Shown: positions 44,972 through 53,926, counted from the stretch's first letter. The stretch is 64,000 bases of DNA from Patescibacteria group bacterium (GCA_023263945.1 JALQTW010000001.1:53741-117740), one strand, 5' to 3'. Program-made: numbers and translations. The notes: a model not told the origin generated them from the sequence alone.

Positions 44972-46285
44972 CTAAAGCCCCGACTTTTTGCGGAATTTTT
45001 GCCGCTCCACCGGGTGTGGCGCTTTTTTGGTGTTCTGTTTAATGATGAGCGATGCATGTTCCGATTTCACGAAAGAATTCTCTGGAATGTCTTGCGTGAT
45101 GTATGCGGATGACCCAATAAACGAGTTCGCTCCAATCTTCATGCCTGGTGCAATGCTCACATGAATGCCAATGCGCGTATTACTTCCAATAGCACTACCA
45201 AACTTCGTAAGCCCCGTTGCCATTCCACCGTTTCCTATAAGGGAGGAAATCTCTTCTTCATCAAGCCGTAGGTTTGCGGTGACAGACCCTGCACCAAATG
45301 CGACATTGTCTCCAATAACAGAATCACCAAGGTAACTGGAATGTGTCCAGATGTGATCACCCAGGCTCGAACGAACGACCTCTGTGTTGTATCCCATCAC
45401 GCAATGTGCACCAATGGAGCTGTGTCGTACAAGTGTGTTGTTTCCAATAATCGTATGAGGACCAATAGAGCAAGGGCCTATAATTGTTGCATGAGGGAGC
45501 ACTCGCACACCTTCTGCGAGAACAACATTCCCTTCAATCACTGCAGATCGATGGATCTTTGCCGTCTTATGGAAAGAGGGCTTTTTGATTTCCTTCAACA
45601 ATCTTTCTGTAAGTGAGAGGAGATGCCACGGGTATTTCACGGGGTTCCAAGAGCCCTCATAGCTTATAGGGACATAGCGATGAGTCGCGAAAAGTTTTGT
45701 GAGTGCCTGCTCGTACCCATCATCATGGTTGGAGGTCATTGTTTGGAGAATGCGAAGGAGCTCATCGGGGTTTCGATGCAAATGGGCAACAATATTGATC
45801 AGCTTGCTCGGCTCTTTCCCTTTTCCAGGCTTTTCGATAATTGCCTGAATGCGCCCCCCCGATGATTTGATGTATCCACCGGGGAAATAGTCATGCACTT
45901 TCTTTGCAAGAATTGCGCCATCGTTTTTGGCATCATTCATCGCTTTCAAAAGATCTTTATAAGCAGATGTATCAATCACATCATTCGCTCCAACTATGAG
46001 AATAGGTTTTCCTTTGAACTTTGGAAGAGCGGACACCACGGCGCCTTGCATTCCCTGATCAAGATCTTTTTGTTCGATGGTGTGCAAAGATGGGAATCGT
46101 TTTTTGATGTCATTTAGATTGTGCTTTCCACCCACGACGATAATTTCCGAAAGTCCTGCCTTTTTTAGGCGATCGATCTGATGTTCCAGAATCGTCTTTC
46201 CCGAAATGGACCACAGTGATTTTTCGGTCAATGGCCAAAACCGCCTGGAACGGCCTGCAATGAGCAGAAGAACGACGGGTTTCAT
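44972..46285 (-). CDS. GlmU-like nucleotidyltransferase/acyltransferase
   Basis: A 437-residue two-domain enzyme. The N-terminal nucleotidyltransferase has VVLLLIAGRSRRFWPLTEKSLW, a divergent form of the G-x-G-T-R-x-x-P-L-T loop, and a possible metal Asp in VGANDVID. From about residue 240 a left-handed beta-helix of hexapeptide repeats follows (VIEGNVVLAEGVRVLPHATI, IGDNVAFGAGSVTANLR). This layout matches archaeal-type GlmU/sugar-1-phosphate nucleotidyltransferases with acetyltransferase activity, so UDP-GlcNAc synthesis is likely but the substrate is unproven. Confidence 0.82.
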   Translation of the reverse strand: MKPVVLLLIAGRSRRFWPLTEKSLWSISGKTILEHQIDRLKKAGLSEIIVVGGKHNLNDIKKRFPSLHTIEQKDLDQGMQGAVVSALPKFKGKPILIVGANDVIDTSAYKDLLKAMNDAKNDGAILAKKVHDYFPGGYIKSSGGRIQAIIEKPGKGKEPSKLINIVAHLHRNPDELLRILQTMTSNHDDGYEQALTKLFATHRYVPISYEGSWNPVKYPWHLLSLTERLLKEIKKPSFHKTAKIHRSAVIEGNVVLAEGVRVLPHATIIGPCSIGPHTIIGNNTLVRHSSIGAHCVMGYNTEVVRSSLGDHIWTHSSYLGDSVIGDNVAFGAGSVTANLRLDEEEISSLIGNGGMATGLTKFGSAIGSNTRIGIHVSIAPGMKIGANSFIGSSAYITQDIPENSFVKSEHASLIIKQNTKKAPHPVERQKFRKKSGL

Positions 46286-46308
46286 GGGGAACAGCTTATA
46301 GGTTTTCC

Positions 46309-46333
46309 GCCCGGATGAACATCCGTTCGGATG
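46309..46333. repeat. REP-like palindrome next to element 15
   Basis: CGCCCGGATGAACATCCG then TTCGGATGGG: overlapping stems CGGATG/CATCCG and CATCCG/CGGATG. The TTCCGCCCG start resembles the RAYT-flanking REP. It runs straight into heptad element 15. Confidence 0.5.
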
Positions 46334-46387
46334 GGTAGGTGGTAGGTTCTAGGTGAAAACACTGTTTTTGGGACCTCAGAGTACCTC
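46334..46387. repeat. Heptad-repeat hairpin element 15 (unit NNTAGGT)
   Basis: GGTAGGT, GGTAGGT, TCTAGGT, a spacer, then the inverted ACCTCAG and GTACCTC. It lies between the GlmU-like gene and the ComEC-like gene and is adjacent to a palindrome, like the composite element 7. Confidence 0.6.
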
Positions 46388-46388
46388 T

Positions 46389-47228
46389 CTACTCCCAAAC
46401 AATTTCGATGGTTCCATCCAGATCCGTCCGTTTATAGGGAATGCCTAATCGATCGAGCCGATCTAACACGCTTTGCTTTGGATGATGGAAGAGATTTCCT
46501 TCTCCAACAGAAATAATGGCAAGATCAGGATCCACCGCTTGCAGAAATTTTTCTGAAGACGATGTATCACTTCCGTGATGACCAACTTTCAGGATGTCTG
46601 CCTTCAGATTGATATGCGATGCCAAGAGTGCTTGCTCAACAGGGAGTTCATCATCACCGGTAAAGAGGGCGGTGTGTCCGCGATAGTGAAGTTTGAGAGT
46701 AACCGATGCATTATTTTCATTGGTCACATTCTTTCCGTACCAACTTTTTGGTGGCCACAGAATATCCAGAGAAATTCCTTCGCCAAGATTCAGTGATGTT
46801 CCAGGTTCTGCAAGCATTGACTTTGGCTTTCCATCAGCGAGATCACGAAGAATTGCTTTATAGCGTCCATTTGAGGCATTTGTTCCAGCAAGGAGGAATG
46901 TATCAACGTCGTATCGATTTAAAACTGCAGGGAAACTTGCGAGATGATCGAGATGAGGATGTGTGAGGATGAGAAGATCGAGTGATCGATCGAAATACGA
47001 CATACGATCCCCGATTTGCTCGAGCGTCGAGAGATCTGGACCACCATCAATCATGATCTGTTTTCCTTTTGGCGTAACGATGAGCGCGCTGTCACCCTGG
47101 CCAATATCCAGAAAGAAGAGATGCAGTTTACCGTCCGGTATGTGGCTCCAAACATGAATGATGAGCAGAAGTCCAAAAAGAATTCCGAATCCAGTCCATG
47201 TTCGCACAGTGGAAGAGTTTTTTGGCAT
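46389..47228 (-). CDS. ComEC/Rec2-like metallo-beta-lactamase-fold hydrolase
   Basis: A 279-residue protein with one N-terminal membrane helix (GFGILFGLLLIIHVW) and an external MBL domain: FFLDIGQGDSALI, the metal motif THPHLDH, LFTGDDE and KVGHHGS. This equals the C-terminal hydrolase part of ComEC without its channel domain. ComEC MBL domains are proposed to degrade one DNA strand during uptake; single-domain versions have unknown roles. The ATG at 47228 gives a compact N-terminus. It is 69 nt downstream of the LPHTG protein gene. Confidence 0.85.
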   Translation of the reverse strand: MPKNSSTVRTWTGFGILFGLLLIIHVWSHIPDGKLHLFFLDIGQGDSALIVTPKGKQIMIDGGPDLSTLEQIGDRMSYFDRSLDLLILTHPHLDHLASFPAVLNRYDVDTFLLAGTNASNGRYKAILRDLADGKPKSMLAEPGTSLNLGEGISLDILWPPKSWYGKNVTNENNASVTLKLHYRGHTALFTGDDELPVEQALLASHINLKADILKVGHHGSDTSSSEKFLQAVDPDLAIISVGEGNLFHHPKQSVLDRLDRLGIPYKRTDLDGTIEIVWE

Positions 47229-47297
47229 AGCAGGAAATCCTATCGGACCTCTTATCAAAATACCCATGCGAAAACTCTCCGATGGTGCTCTAATCAC

Positions 47298-48476
47298 TTA
47301 TGCGATGAGCTTCTTTTTCATGAGCCTGCGCCCTGCAAGAGCACCTGATACAAGTGCAACTCCCAAAAGCCCCACTCCTGTGTGGGGAAGAGGCGAGGCG
47401 GGAAGCTGTATAACCTGAATGGACCCCTGAGAGATGTTTCCAGCCCGATCTTTCGTCTGTACGCGAATGCCAAATGGTCCTGGCGTGATCTTGGAATACG
47501 AAACACTCGTCACATCGGCAGACATAGACGTAACAGGGGAGGAAATGACACCGTCACGAGAAATAGAGACAAGATACTCTGTGAGGTCACGTCCACTATT
47601 GAGACTTGGTGTCCATGAAACCTGAATATCGTACGTGCCATCCTTCGCCTTCACGGGAGAAATTTGAATTGTTGGAACATCTTCCGGGGGCGTTGTATCG
47701 CGTGGCTGCTCTGGCATAACAGGCTGTGTGTTCTGCCCCATAAACATAACAGGCTGAGGACTTGGCTGATACACCATACCAGCAGCACTTTGCAGGGAAC
47801 CACTAATAGAAATAACGGCGTATGTCCGGCCGTTCGTCTGAGGATCGGTTGTGAGCATGACGGTGTTTCCCTGAATAACACCCGCCTGCACATTGAGGCG
47901 TGCTCCGGAACCATCCACAAGAACAATCTCTGCCGGAAGCATGACAGACTGCTCATTCAGCAGTTGAGAGAAGACAAGTGTGACACCTGTTGACGACGTA
48001 CTGACAGCTTGTGTGAGGAAGAGTGGGAGAGCCGGAGGAGTTTCAGAAGGAACAATGGAAGAAGCGGATGATTCCGTAGATGACGTAGCAGAGGACATAG
48101 TGACAGGAACATGCACACTCGTTTCCTCCACAAATGCCTCGCTCTCTGTGCTGGCAGCATTCACAGCAAGAACAGAGAAGTAGAGCGTCTGTCCTGTGTA
48201 AGGAGGTTTTGCAAATGTGTAGGTCGCTTCGGAGCCCGTTGTTTGCTCAAAATCATCGTAATCACCTCCGTTCTGGAGAATGGAAACACGACTGAAGTAC
48301 ACGCGATACGAAGCCGCATCACTCACGGCATTCCAGGAGACCGTGAGCGTCCCATCATTGTATGTTGCCTGTATGCCCGAGACGTTTGGCGGCGGATTCG
48401 GGCTCTGCGCGAGCGCGACGGAACCCACGGAACTTAAGAAAATAAGGACAAGAGCGATGGTTATTTTTGTGTTCAT
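47298..48476 (-). CDS. FN3-domain surface protein with LPHTG sorting signal
   Basis: A 392-residue exported protein. Signal peptide (IALVLIFLSSVGSVALAQS), a fibronectin type III domain (about 27-120), a Ser/Thr linker, a Big/CopC-like beta domain (about 155-245), a second FN3 domain (about 265-355), and a C-terminal LPHTG at 363-367 followed by a hydrophobic stretch and the basic tail RRLMKKK. This is a canonical sortase sorting signal, yet no sortase gene lies in the window. It is expressed from a consensus promoter only 8 nt upstream of the ATG. Confidence 0.85.
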   Translation of the reverse strand: MNTKITIALVLIFLSSVGSVALAQSPNPPPNVSGIQATYNDGTLTVSWNAVSDAASYRVYFSRVSILQNGGDYDDFEQTTGSEATYTFAKPPYTGQTLYFSVLAVNAASTESEAFVEETSVHVPVTMSSATSSTESSASSIVPSETPPALPLFLTQAVSTSSTGVTLVFSQLLNEQSVMLPAEIVLVDGSGARLNVQAGVIQGNTVMLTTDPQTNGRTYAVISISGSLQSAAGMVYQPSPQPVMFMGQNTQPVMPEQPRDTTPPEDVPTIQISPVKAKDGTYDIQVSWTPSLNSGRDLTEYLVSISRDGVISSPVTSMSADVTSVSYSKITPGPFGIRVQTKDRAGNISQGSIQVIQLPASPLPHTGVGLLGVALVSGALAGRRLMKKKLIA

Positions 48477-48484
48477 TTCTTAAC

Positions 48485-48513
48485 ATTATAGCAGAAATAG
48501 GCGGATTTTACAA
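48485..48513 (-). promoter_or_regulatory. Consensus promoter of the LPHTG gene (leaderless)
   Basis: On the minus strand TTGTAA (48513-48508), 17-bp spacer, TATAAT (48490-48485), then 8 nt to the ATG at 48476. Initiation at the usual distance would fall on or next to the start codon. Confidence 0.8.
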
Positions 48514-48514
48514 T

Positions 48515-48544
48515 AACCCCTTCTAACCCCTTCTAACCCCTTCT
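48515..48544. repeat. Three 10-bp tandem repeats upstream of the LPHTG promoter
   Basis: Three exact AACCCCTTCT units, immediately upstream of the -35 box (minus-strand sense AGAAGGGGTT). The 10-bp period places each copy on the same helix face, which suits an activator-binding array, though it could be a simple repeat. Confidence 0.65.
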
Positions 48545-48581
48545 AATCCTCAAATAAGGCAGCTTTGACCATGATTGATCA

Positions 48582-49399
48582 TCAGTGTTGAATTCTCTTC
48601 AGCAAATACAGATCTTGGTACGGATGGTTCGGCTGCCCTCCCTGAGAAAAATCAACAACAACAAAATCCTTTTGAAGCATATCTTCGAAGTATTGTCGGC
48701 TATGAAATGTGCCGAAATGATTGGAGCCGGGAGCATCAAGCGCATGCTCAACATATCCTTGTTCCTCAAACATGCGCCGCTCGTTGGACGATAATTTTGG
48801 CAGTAAATGATTGCCATGCAATGTAATAATAACATGACCGTTTGGATGTGTAATGCGGTGGAGCTCTTTAAGCCATGCACGTTGGATCTCTAAAGGGATG
48901 TGCGTAAAAACGGAAATCGAGTAGATCAAGTCAAATGAGTGGTCAGCATAGGGGCTCGGCGGTGCGAATGTATTGATGCGGAAATCACCGCAGTAAAGGT
49001 ATTTTGAACACCAATGAATCAGTTTTGGATTGTAGTCACATCCAGACAATTCTGCGGTTGTCATTGCTGCGATTTCACGGATGACGCGGCCACAACCACA
49101 TCCGAAATCAAGAACATTCCGAAGACTGGAAATATCGATCTGGTTTTGTTTGAGCAGCCTTTGAACACTGTGTGCAGTCACATACCCGCCGCGAAAATAA
49201 TCAAGCACACTCGCAGTGTTGATTGTTAAGTAGATGAGGTAATTATTAGGAATTGGAAATCTGTCAACCCCCCCCCCCGCCGATAGGCTCGATTCACTGA
49301 AAATGTTGCTGGATGCAGCCCCAAGAAAATGCATTTTAATCGCCTATATCCGTCAATCAGCCCTAAATCGATAAAGAATTTCTTGATAAGGGAACGCAT
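48582..49399 (-). CDS. SAM-dependent methyltransferase, frameshifted at a poly-G tract
   Basis: A class I methyltransferase: NVLDFGCGCGRVIREIA (motif I), SGCDYNPKLIHWC (motif II), FDLIYSISVFTHI (motif IV) and PNGHVIITLHG. As read, the frame 48582-49334 is open only from MHFLGAASS. The preceding frame, from ATG 49399 (MRSLIKKFFIDLGLIDGYRR ... FSVNRAYRRGGG), reads into the same tract of 11 G. Adding one G joins the two as AYRRGGGVDRFPIPNNYL, which looks like the normal N-terminus. So the gene is out of frame here: phase-variable, broken or a homopolymer sequencing error. It follows the flippase gene by about 90 nt, suggesting glycan methylation. Confidence 0.75.
49268..49278. repeat. 11-nt C/G homopolymer tract in methyltransferase gene
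   Basis: An uninterrupted run of 11 C on the plus strand (11 G in the coding sense), the longest such run in the window. It lies at the exact point where the two methyltransferase frames separate. Confidence 0.95.
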
Positions 49400-49490
49400 A
49401 ATTACGATAAGTTTAGCAGCGGTCGTTCGATAATGTCCACAAACTAACACCGACGTTCGAGACTGATAATCTGAAGTACTTTTTTCATCC

Positions 49491-50945
49491 TCAGGAGGGT
49501 CTTTGTGCAAACATGTGACGGAAGCCCAATCCCACACAAAGACTTCCCATAATAATCACCATAACACCAAGCCCTAAAACAATCCGCGTTATTGACGTAA
49601 GAAACGGCAAGAACAGATAGAGTACAGCCGCTATAAGAATAGTGAACAGGAGCCACCGGAGAATCCATTCTCGTGGAAGATGCACAGGAAGGACCTTCTG
49701 ACTTTGTGGCCAGAGTAGCAATGCCAAGAGAACGTTTACTATTATGGATGTGTAAGTTGCACCCATGAAACCAAAGCGGGGGATCATGAAGATATTGAGG
49801 AGCACACTTGTTGTTGCGCCAATGAGCATCGAGTAAACAAGGGGCTTCCATTTATGCTTTGCAAGGAGGGAATAAAAACTCATCATAATAATTCCATTGA
49901 AGAAGAGAGGAATACTAAAGAGACGTAGTGCTGTATCAGAGCCCGGATGATGAATCGTTGAAAGATACGATGATGTTGTGAGAAGTTCTATAAGCGGCCG
50001 GGACCAAAAGAACGAAAAGAGTGCGCTGATAGATCCTAGCGTGAGAATAATTACAAATGTTTTTTGTAGAAGATTTTGCATTGCTTTGTGGTCGTGCTTT
50101 GTAAAAAGGGGAAGCGTTGAATTGAAAAGAAATGTTGGAATCAAATAGCCCATCTCCGTCATGCGCAACACGAAGCCGTAATAAGCATTTTGAATTTCGT
50201 AATCTGGTCGCAGTAGCGCAATCAATGTGACATCCAACTGGCGATAGATGGCGATGCAGAGAAATGCAATTCCATAAGGAAAAGCGCGTGTAAGAACTCT
50301 CTGAAAAAGCGCACGATCAGCGTGTAAGTGCAACGGAATGAAGCGGTACGATGTGATGAGAGAAACAATAAGAAGAAACGCTGCACCAATTCCACCAATT
50401 GCAAGGAATGATCTGTAAATCGATTCATCATTACTCAATCGGACTCCCGCATAGATGAATGCTCCAATGCATCCTGCCGTGATGATGCGCTGCCCTACCT
50501 CTGCAACGAAGACGTACTGCATTTTGTATGTGACCTGAAAAACAGTCCGCAGAATTCCTGCGAGGAGTGTGAAGACAGGAACCGTTGCCGCAATTGTAAT
50601 ACCGATCGCAAGGGGGGAAGACCTCCACCCTGGAATGGACCACGCAATCATCAATGCCAATCCGAAGGAGAGAACAATGGTGATGATGCGAAGAACGGCG
50701 AGAGTGCCAAGTGTTTCTTCTTTGTGTTTGGATGCTGCAAGTTCACGAACGGCGAACGCGTACAAACCGAAATCGGCCAGGATTCCAAAAAGCTGCAAAA
50801 AGCCGTACGCAGAGTTGTAATTCCCTGCCAGTTCTTTGGTAAGACCGATGGCGACAAACTTCACGGTGAGGATCGATAATGCAGCCATGACAAGCTGGCT
50901 TGCAAGCTGCCAGGCGGTGGATCCTGCAATGAGGCGGAGGGACAT
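49491..50945 (-). CDS. Polysaccharide flippase (Wzx/MATE-like)
   Basis: A 484-residue polytopic protein with 12-14 helices of the MOP/polysaccharide_synt superfamily, expected to flip lipid-linked glycans across the membrane. The N-terminus SLRLIAGSTAWQLASQLVMAALSILTVKFVA (split) and ADFGLYAFAVRELA are typical of O-antigen flippases. The ATG at 50945 is chosen; the longer frame adds 105 residues of Cys/Phe-rich non-family sequence. The downstream neighbour is the frameshifted methyltransferase. Confidence 0.87.
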   Translation of the reverse strand: MSLRLIAGSTAWQLASQLVMAALSILTVKFVAIGLTKELAGNYNSAYGFLQLFGILADFGLYAFAVRELAASKHKEETLGTLAVLRIITIVLSFGLALMIAWSIPGWRSSPLAIGITIAATVPVFTLLAGILRTVFQVTYKMQYVFVAEVGQRIITAGCIGAFIYAGVRLSNDESIYRSFLAIGGIGAAFLLIVSLITSYRFIPLHLHADRALFQRVLTRAFPYGIAFLCIAIYRQLDVTLIALLRPDYEIQNAYYGFVLRMTEMGYLIPTFLFNSTLPLFTKHDHKAMQNLLQKTFVIILTLGSISALFSFFWSRPLIELLTTSSYLSTIHHPGSDTALRLFSIPLFFNGIIMMSFYSLLAKHKWKPLVYSMLIGATTSVLLNIFMIPRFGFMGATYTSIIVNVLLALLLWPQSQKVLPVHLPREWILRWLLFTILIAAVLYLFLPFLTSITRIVLGLGVMVIIMGSLCVGLGFRHMFAQRPS

Positions 50946-50978
50946 CGAAAGGGAGTATACAGTGAGGTGAGTGATATA

Positions 50979-51007
50979 TTGCTTAATTTTAATTATTATG
51001 CTATAAT
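50979..51007 (+). promoter_or_regulatory. Consensus promoter of the 51015 gene (leaderless)
   Basis: TTGCTT at 50979-50984, 17-bp spacer, TATAAT at 51002-51007, then 7 nt to the ATG at 51015. The expected transcription start coincides with the start codon. Confidence 0.75.
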
Positions 51008-51014
51008 AATCCAT

Positions 51015-51350
51015 ATGAGTGATTCTTCTTTTCCAAAAGGTTTTGAAATAGGTATCGGTTATTCTCAAGAGGCAGATAAGGTTTCGGAGCGAGAAGCAGC
51101 CATTTCGCATATTGCAAAAAATAATGCATCTATCGCCGAGCGTCTTCGTGCGATGACAAACGAAGAATATAACCGTGTTTTTGACATAGTTGGAAATACC
51201 ATTGGAGATTCGATGGGTTGGCTTGCTGTGCCAGAAGAGCGTTCGGAACAGACCATTCAAATCATTGATGCCATCGTGGCTGAGCCAGATTCGAAGGCTC
51301 GCAAATTATATGCACCTTGGCTCCAAAAGCTGATGCATCATGATATGTAG
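51015..51350 (+). CDS. Hypothetical protein
   Basis: A 111-residue acidic, helical, cytoplasmic-looking protein (MSDSSFPKGFEIGIGYSQEAD...). No Cys and no membrane segment; I recognise no family. Support comes from a consensus promoter 7 nt upstream of the ATG and coding-like composition. It is convergent with sufB, ending 21 nt before the sufB stop. Confidence 0.65.
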   Translation: MSDSSFPKGFEIGIGYSQEADKVSEREAAISHIAKNNASIAERLRAMTNEEYNRVFDIVGNTIGDSMGWLAVPEERSEQTIQIIDAIVAEPDSKARKLYAPWLQKLMHHDM

Positions 51351-51371
51351 ATAATCGACTTCATGGTGATT

Positions 51372-52778
51372 TCACCCAACGGACCCCTCCATTTCAAGTT
51401 CGATTAATCGATTCATCTCAACTGCATATTCCAGCGGAAGATTTCTCACGATCGGTTCAATAAATCCATTCACAATCATGGCCTTTGCTTCTTCTTTCGA
51501 GATCCCACGGCTCATCAAGTAAAACACATCCTCCTCACTCAACTTTCCTACGGTCGCTTCGTGCGCGATAGTCACATCGTTGTTGCGGATTTTAATATCC
51601 GGAATGGTATCGGTGCGGCTCATTTCATCTAACAATAAGGCATCGCACTCTACGTTTGCCGTGCAGTCATGCGCGTGGGGGGCAATGCTCAAGAGCCCGC
51701 GATACACGGCAACGCCCCCACCCTTGCTAATCGATTTACTAATCACTTTGCTGGACGTGTGTGGTGCCTGATGGATTACTTTCGCGCCGGTATCTTGCCA
51801 TTGACCCTCGTTCGCAAATGCGATGGCAAGATGGTCACATCGTGCTCCTTCGCCAACAAGAATCGAACAGGGGTACAACATCGTGACGCCGCTCCCCATA
51901 TTGCCGCCAATCCATTCCATCGTACCGTCTTTTTCCACGATCGCACGCTTGGTGTTTAAGTTGTAGGTATCGCGGCTCCAGTTTTCAACAGAACTATATC
52001 GTGCTTTTGCCCCTGGTTTTACAAACACCTCTACCAATCCGGCATGAAGTGCGTGGGAGCCGTACTTCGGCGCGCTGCATCCTTCGATGTAGTGCACATC
52101 GGCACCTTCTTCCACAATGATGAGCGTATGTTCAAACTGCCCCATATTTTTGGCGTTCATGCGGAAATACGCCTGGAGAGGATCCCGAACTTTCACATTT
52201 TTGGGGATGTACAGGAATGTCCCGCCGGACCAGACAGCCCCATGGAGAGCCGCAAACTTGTGATCCATCGGCGGTACGCATTTCATGAAATATTGCTTCA
52301 CCAAATCTCCGTGCAATTCCACCGCGTCATCCATATCCAGAAAGATCACGCCCAGTTCTTCCCACTCTTTTTTTAAATTGTGATACACCACTTCACTTTC
52401 ATATTGTGCGCCAACACCGGCCAGCATTTTGCGTTCCGCTTCAGGAATTCCGAGCCGGTCATATACGCGACGGATTTCCTCCGGCACTTCTCCCCAGTCA
52501 TTTGTTTCTTCTGTTCCCGGTTTTGCGTAATAGATGATGTCATCAAGATCTAATTTGGAGAGATCTGCACCCCACGTTGGCATCTCTTTTTCCAGAAAAA
52601 TTGTGTAACTCTTTAACCGATGCTCCAGCATCCATACAGGTTCCTGTTTATCTGCACTGATCTGGCGGATAAGTTCTTCCGAGAGGCCTTTTTTTGTACC
52701 TTTCAGGTAAGGCGTAGGATTCGCTTCATCGAAAATATCACGCTGAAGGCCTGCGAAGATGGGCGTATCGGAGGGCAT
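51372..52778 (-). CDS. sufB: Fe-S cluster assembly scaffold SufB
   Basis: A 468-residue beta-helix scaffold component of the SufBCD complex. Diagnostic segments: YYAKPGTEETNDWGEVPEEI, AALHGAVWSGGTFLYIPKNV, ARYSSVENWSRDTYNLNTKRA, and the C-terminal SEEDVFYLMSRGISKEEAKAMIVNGF. The ATG at 52778 starts MPSDTPIFAG; the longer frame adds 49 Cys/Phe-rich residues. It is separated from sufC by two SIMPL genes and a small plus-strand frame; no sufD, sufS or sufU is visible in the window. Confidence 0.95.
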   Translation of the reverse strand: MPSDTPIFAGLQRDIFDEANPTPYLKGTKKGLSEELIRQISADKQEPVWMLEHRLKSYTIFLEKEMPTWGADLSKLDLDDIIYYAKPGTEETNDWGEVPEEIRRVYDRLGIPEAERKMLAGVGAQYESEVVYHNLKKEWEELGVIFLDMDDAVELHGDLVKQYFMKCVPPMDHKFAALHGAVWSGGTFLYIPKNVKVRDPLQAYFRMNAKNMGQFEHTLIIVEEGADVHYIEGCSAPKYGSHALHAGLVEVFVKPGAKARYSSVENWSRDTYNLNTKRAIVEKDGTMEWIGGNMGSGVTMLYPCSILVGEGARCDHLAIAFANEGQWQDTGAKVIHQAPHTSSKVISKSISKGGGVAVYRGLLSIAPHAHDCTANVECDALLLDEMSRTDTIPDIKIRNNDVTIAHEATVGKLSEEDVFYLMSRGISKEEAKAMIVNGFIEPIVRNLPLEYAVEMNRLIELEMEGSVG

Positions 52779-52916
52779 TGAAGCGAAAGTGTAGAACAAA
52801 AACCACTTCCTTGACAGTGGTGATTTTCCTGAGAAAATTCTACTATGAAAGCAGAAAACATAACAGCACAAGTGAATAGAGCAGAGAAAGAAGAAACGGA
52901 GAAAATGCAGTGAGCA

Positions 52917-53234
52917 ATGCAGCACCTTCGGACACTCCTTTCAAGTCGTGTTTCAGAAGAAATTATGCTTGATACGCATGGGCAAATTATCCAGGCCATA
53001 TCGATGGTGCTGTTTCCAGGGAAACAAGTACCACCTCTTGTAGAACCTCGGCCTGGTGCAGGATGGTATGTTCGAAGTCAGTTCTCTCAAGCGCTCAGAA
53101 CACTTTTAGGTATTCGAGATACCCGTTGGACATTAGGTGACATTCTCGCAGAACTTGATAAACGTTTGGCTACTGCGCCTACTGGATCTCATAACTTACG
53201 GTCACATCCACAATCACGTCCTGGTTTCCAGTAG
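52917..53234 (+). CDS. Small hypothetical protein
   Basis: A 105-residue frame lying in the gap between sufB and the first SIMPL gene, on the opposite strand. Residues 1-85 look coding (amphipathic helices, KQVPPLVEPRPGAGWYV, DTRWTLGDILAELDKRL); the last 20 overlap the SIMPL gene end. No family recognised. It could equally begin at the ATG at 52965 (MLDTHGQ). Confidence 0.45.
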   Translation: MQHLRTLLSSRVSEEIMLDTHGQIIQAISMVLFPGKQVPPLVEPRPGAGWYVRSQFSQALRTLLGIRDTRWTLGDILAELDKRLATAPTGSHNLRSHPQSRPGFQ

Positions 53235-53907
53235 GAACGGATAAGTCAGCGCCTCCTCCGCCACCCATACCCATTCCTCCCATGACAGGGTTGTAAGAAG
53301 CACCCTGAATACCGTCGGCATAGGAAACAACTTTTCCAAGACGCACTCCTAACTGTTTGGAAAGCGCTTCTGCCTTCGTACGCGCATTCTTTAGGGCGAC
53401 TTCCCGTGCCTGTGCGCGCGCATCTTCTGGATTATCAATCGCCATGGTCACACCGCCGATCTGGTTTGCCCCTGCACCCGCTGCCTTTGTGAGGATGGTT
53501 CCAATTTTTTCCAGATCCCGTACTTTCACATTCACATTCTGTGTTGCCTCGAATCCTTTGGCGACTTGTTGGCCGTCAATCCAGTCATAAGCAGGGTTAA
53601 GCCACAGCGATTGCGTTGTAATGTCTGCATCATCAACACCCAGCTCTTTTAAGACTGCGGTGATCTTCCCCATATTCTGCGAAAGAACGGAGAGTGTTCT
53701 TTGGGCAGACGCCTGACGTCCTGTGTTCACGCCGAACTGCAGCACGGCGATGTCCGGCTTGGCACTCACTTTCCCTGTTCCGGTGACCGCAATGGTTGCT
53801 GGATGAGCGCTGCGTACTTCCATGTACTTTCCTGTGAGGTAGAACGTTCCACCTACTAGCGTAACAACAAGAGGAACGGCCAAGGCATGTTTCACGAACT
53901 GTGTCAT
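53179..53907 (-). CDS. SIMPL-domain (DUF541) exported protein, copy 1
   Basis: A 242-residue protein with an N-terminal membrane helix or signal (HALAVPLVVTLVGGTFYLTG) and a SIMPL/DUF541 domain: IAVTGTGKVSAKPDIAVLQFGVNTGRQ, DADITTQSLWLNPAYDW and ARAQAREVALKNARTKAEALSKQLGVRLGKV (split). The family function is unclear; some members are periplasmic and linked to oxidative stress. The C-terminus has Gly/Met-rich sequence (MGGMGMGGGGG). It is about 45% similar by eye to the next gene upstream, from which it lies 19 nt. Confidence 0.82.
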   Translation of the reverse strand: MTQFVKHALAVPLVVTLVGGTFYLTGKYMEVRSAHPATIAVTGTGKVSAKPDIAVLQFGVNTGRQASAQRTLSVLSQNMGKITAVLKELGVDDADITTQSLWLNPAYDWIDGQQVAKGFEATQNVNVKVRDLEKIGTILTKAAGAGANQIGGVTMAIDNPEDARAQAREVALKNARTKAEALSKQLGVRLGKVVSYADGIQGASYNPVMGGMGMGGGGGADLSVPTGNQDVIVDVTVSYEIQ

Positions 53908-53926
53908 AAAGATGGAGGAAGAGGAA

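Noticed and set aside
49226..49537. Separate 103-residue minus-strand gene upstream of the methyltransferase
   Set aside because: Its coding-like part is the N-terminus of the methyltransferase up to the G tract; its C-terminus after the tract is out-of-frame sequence.
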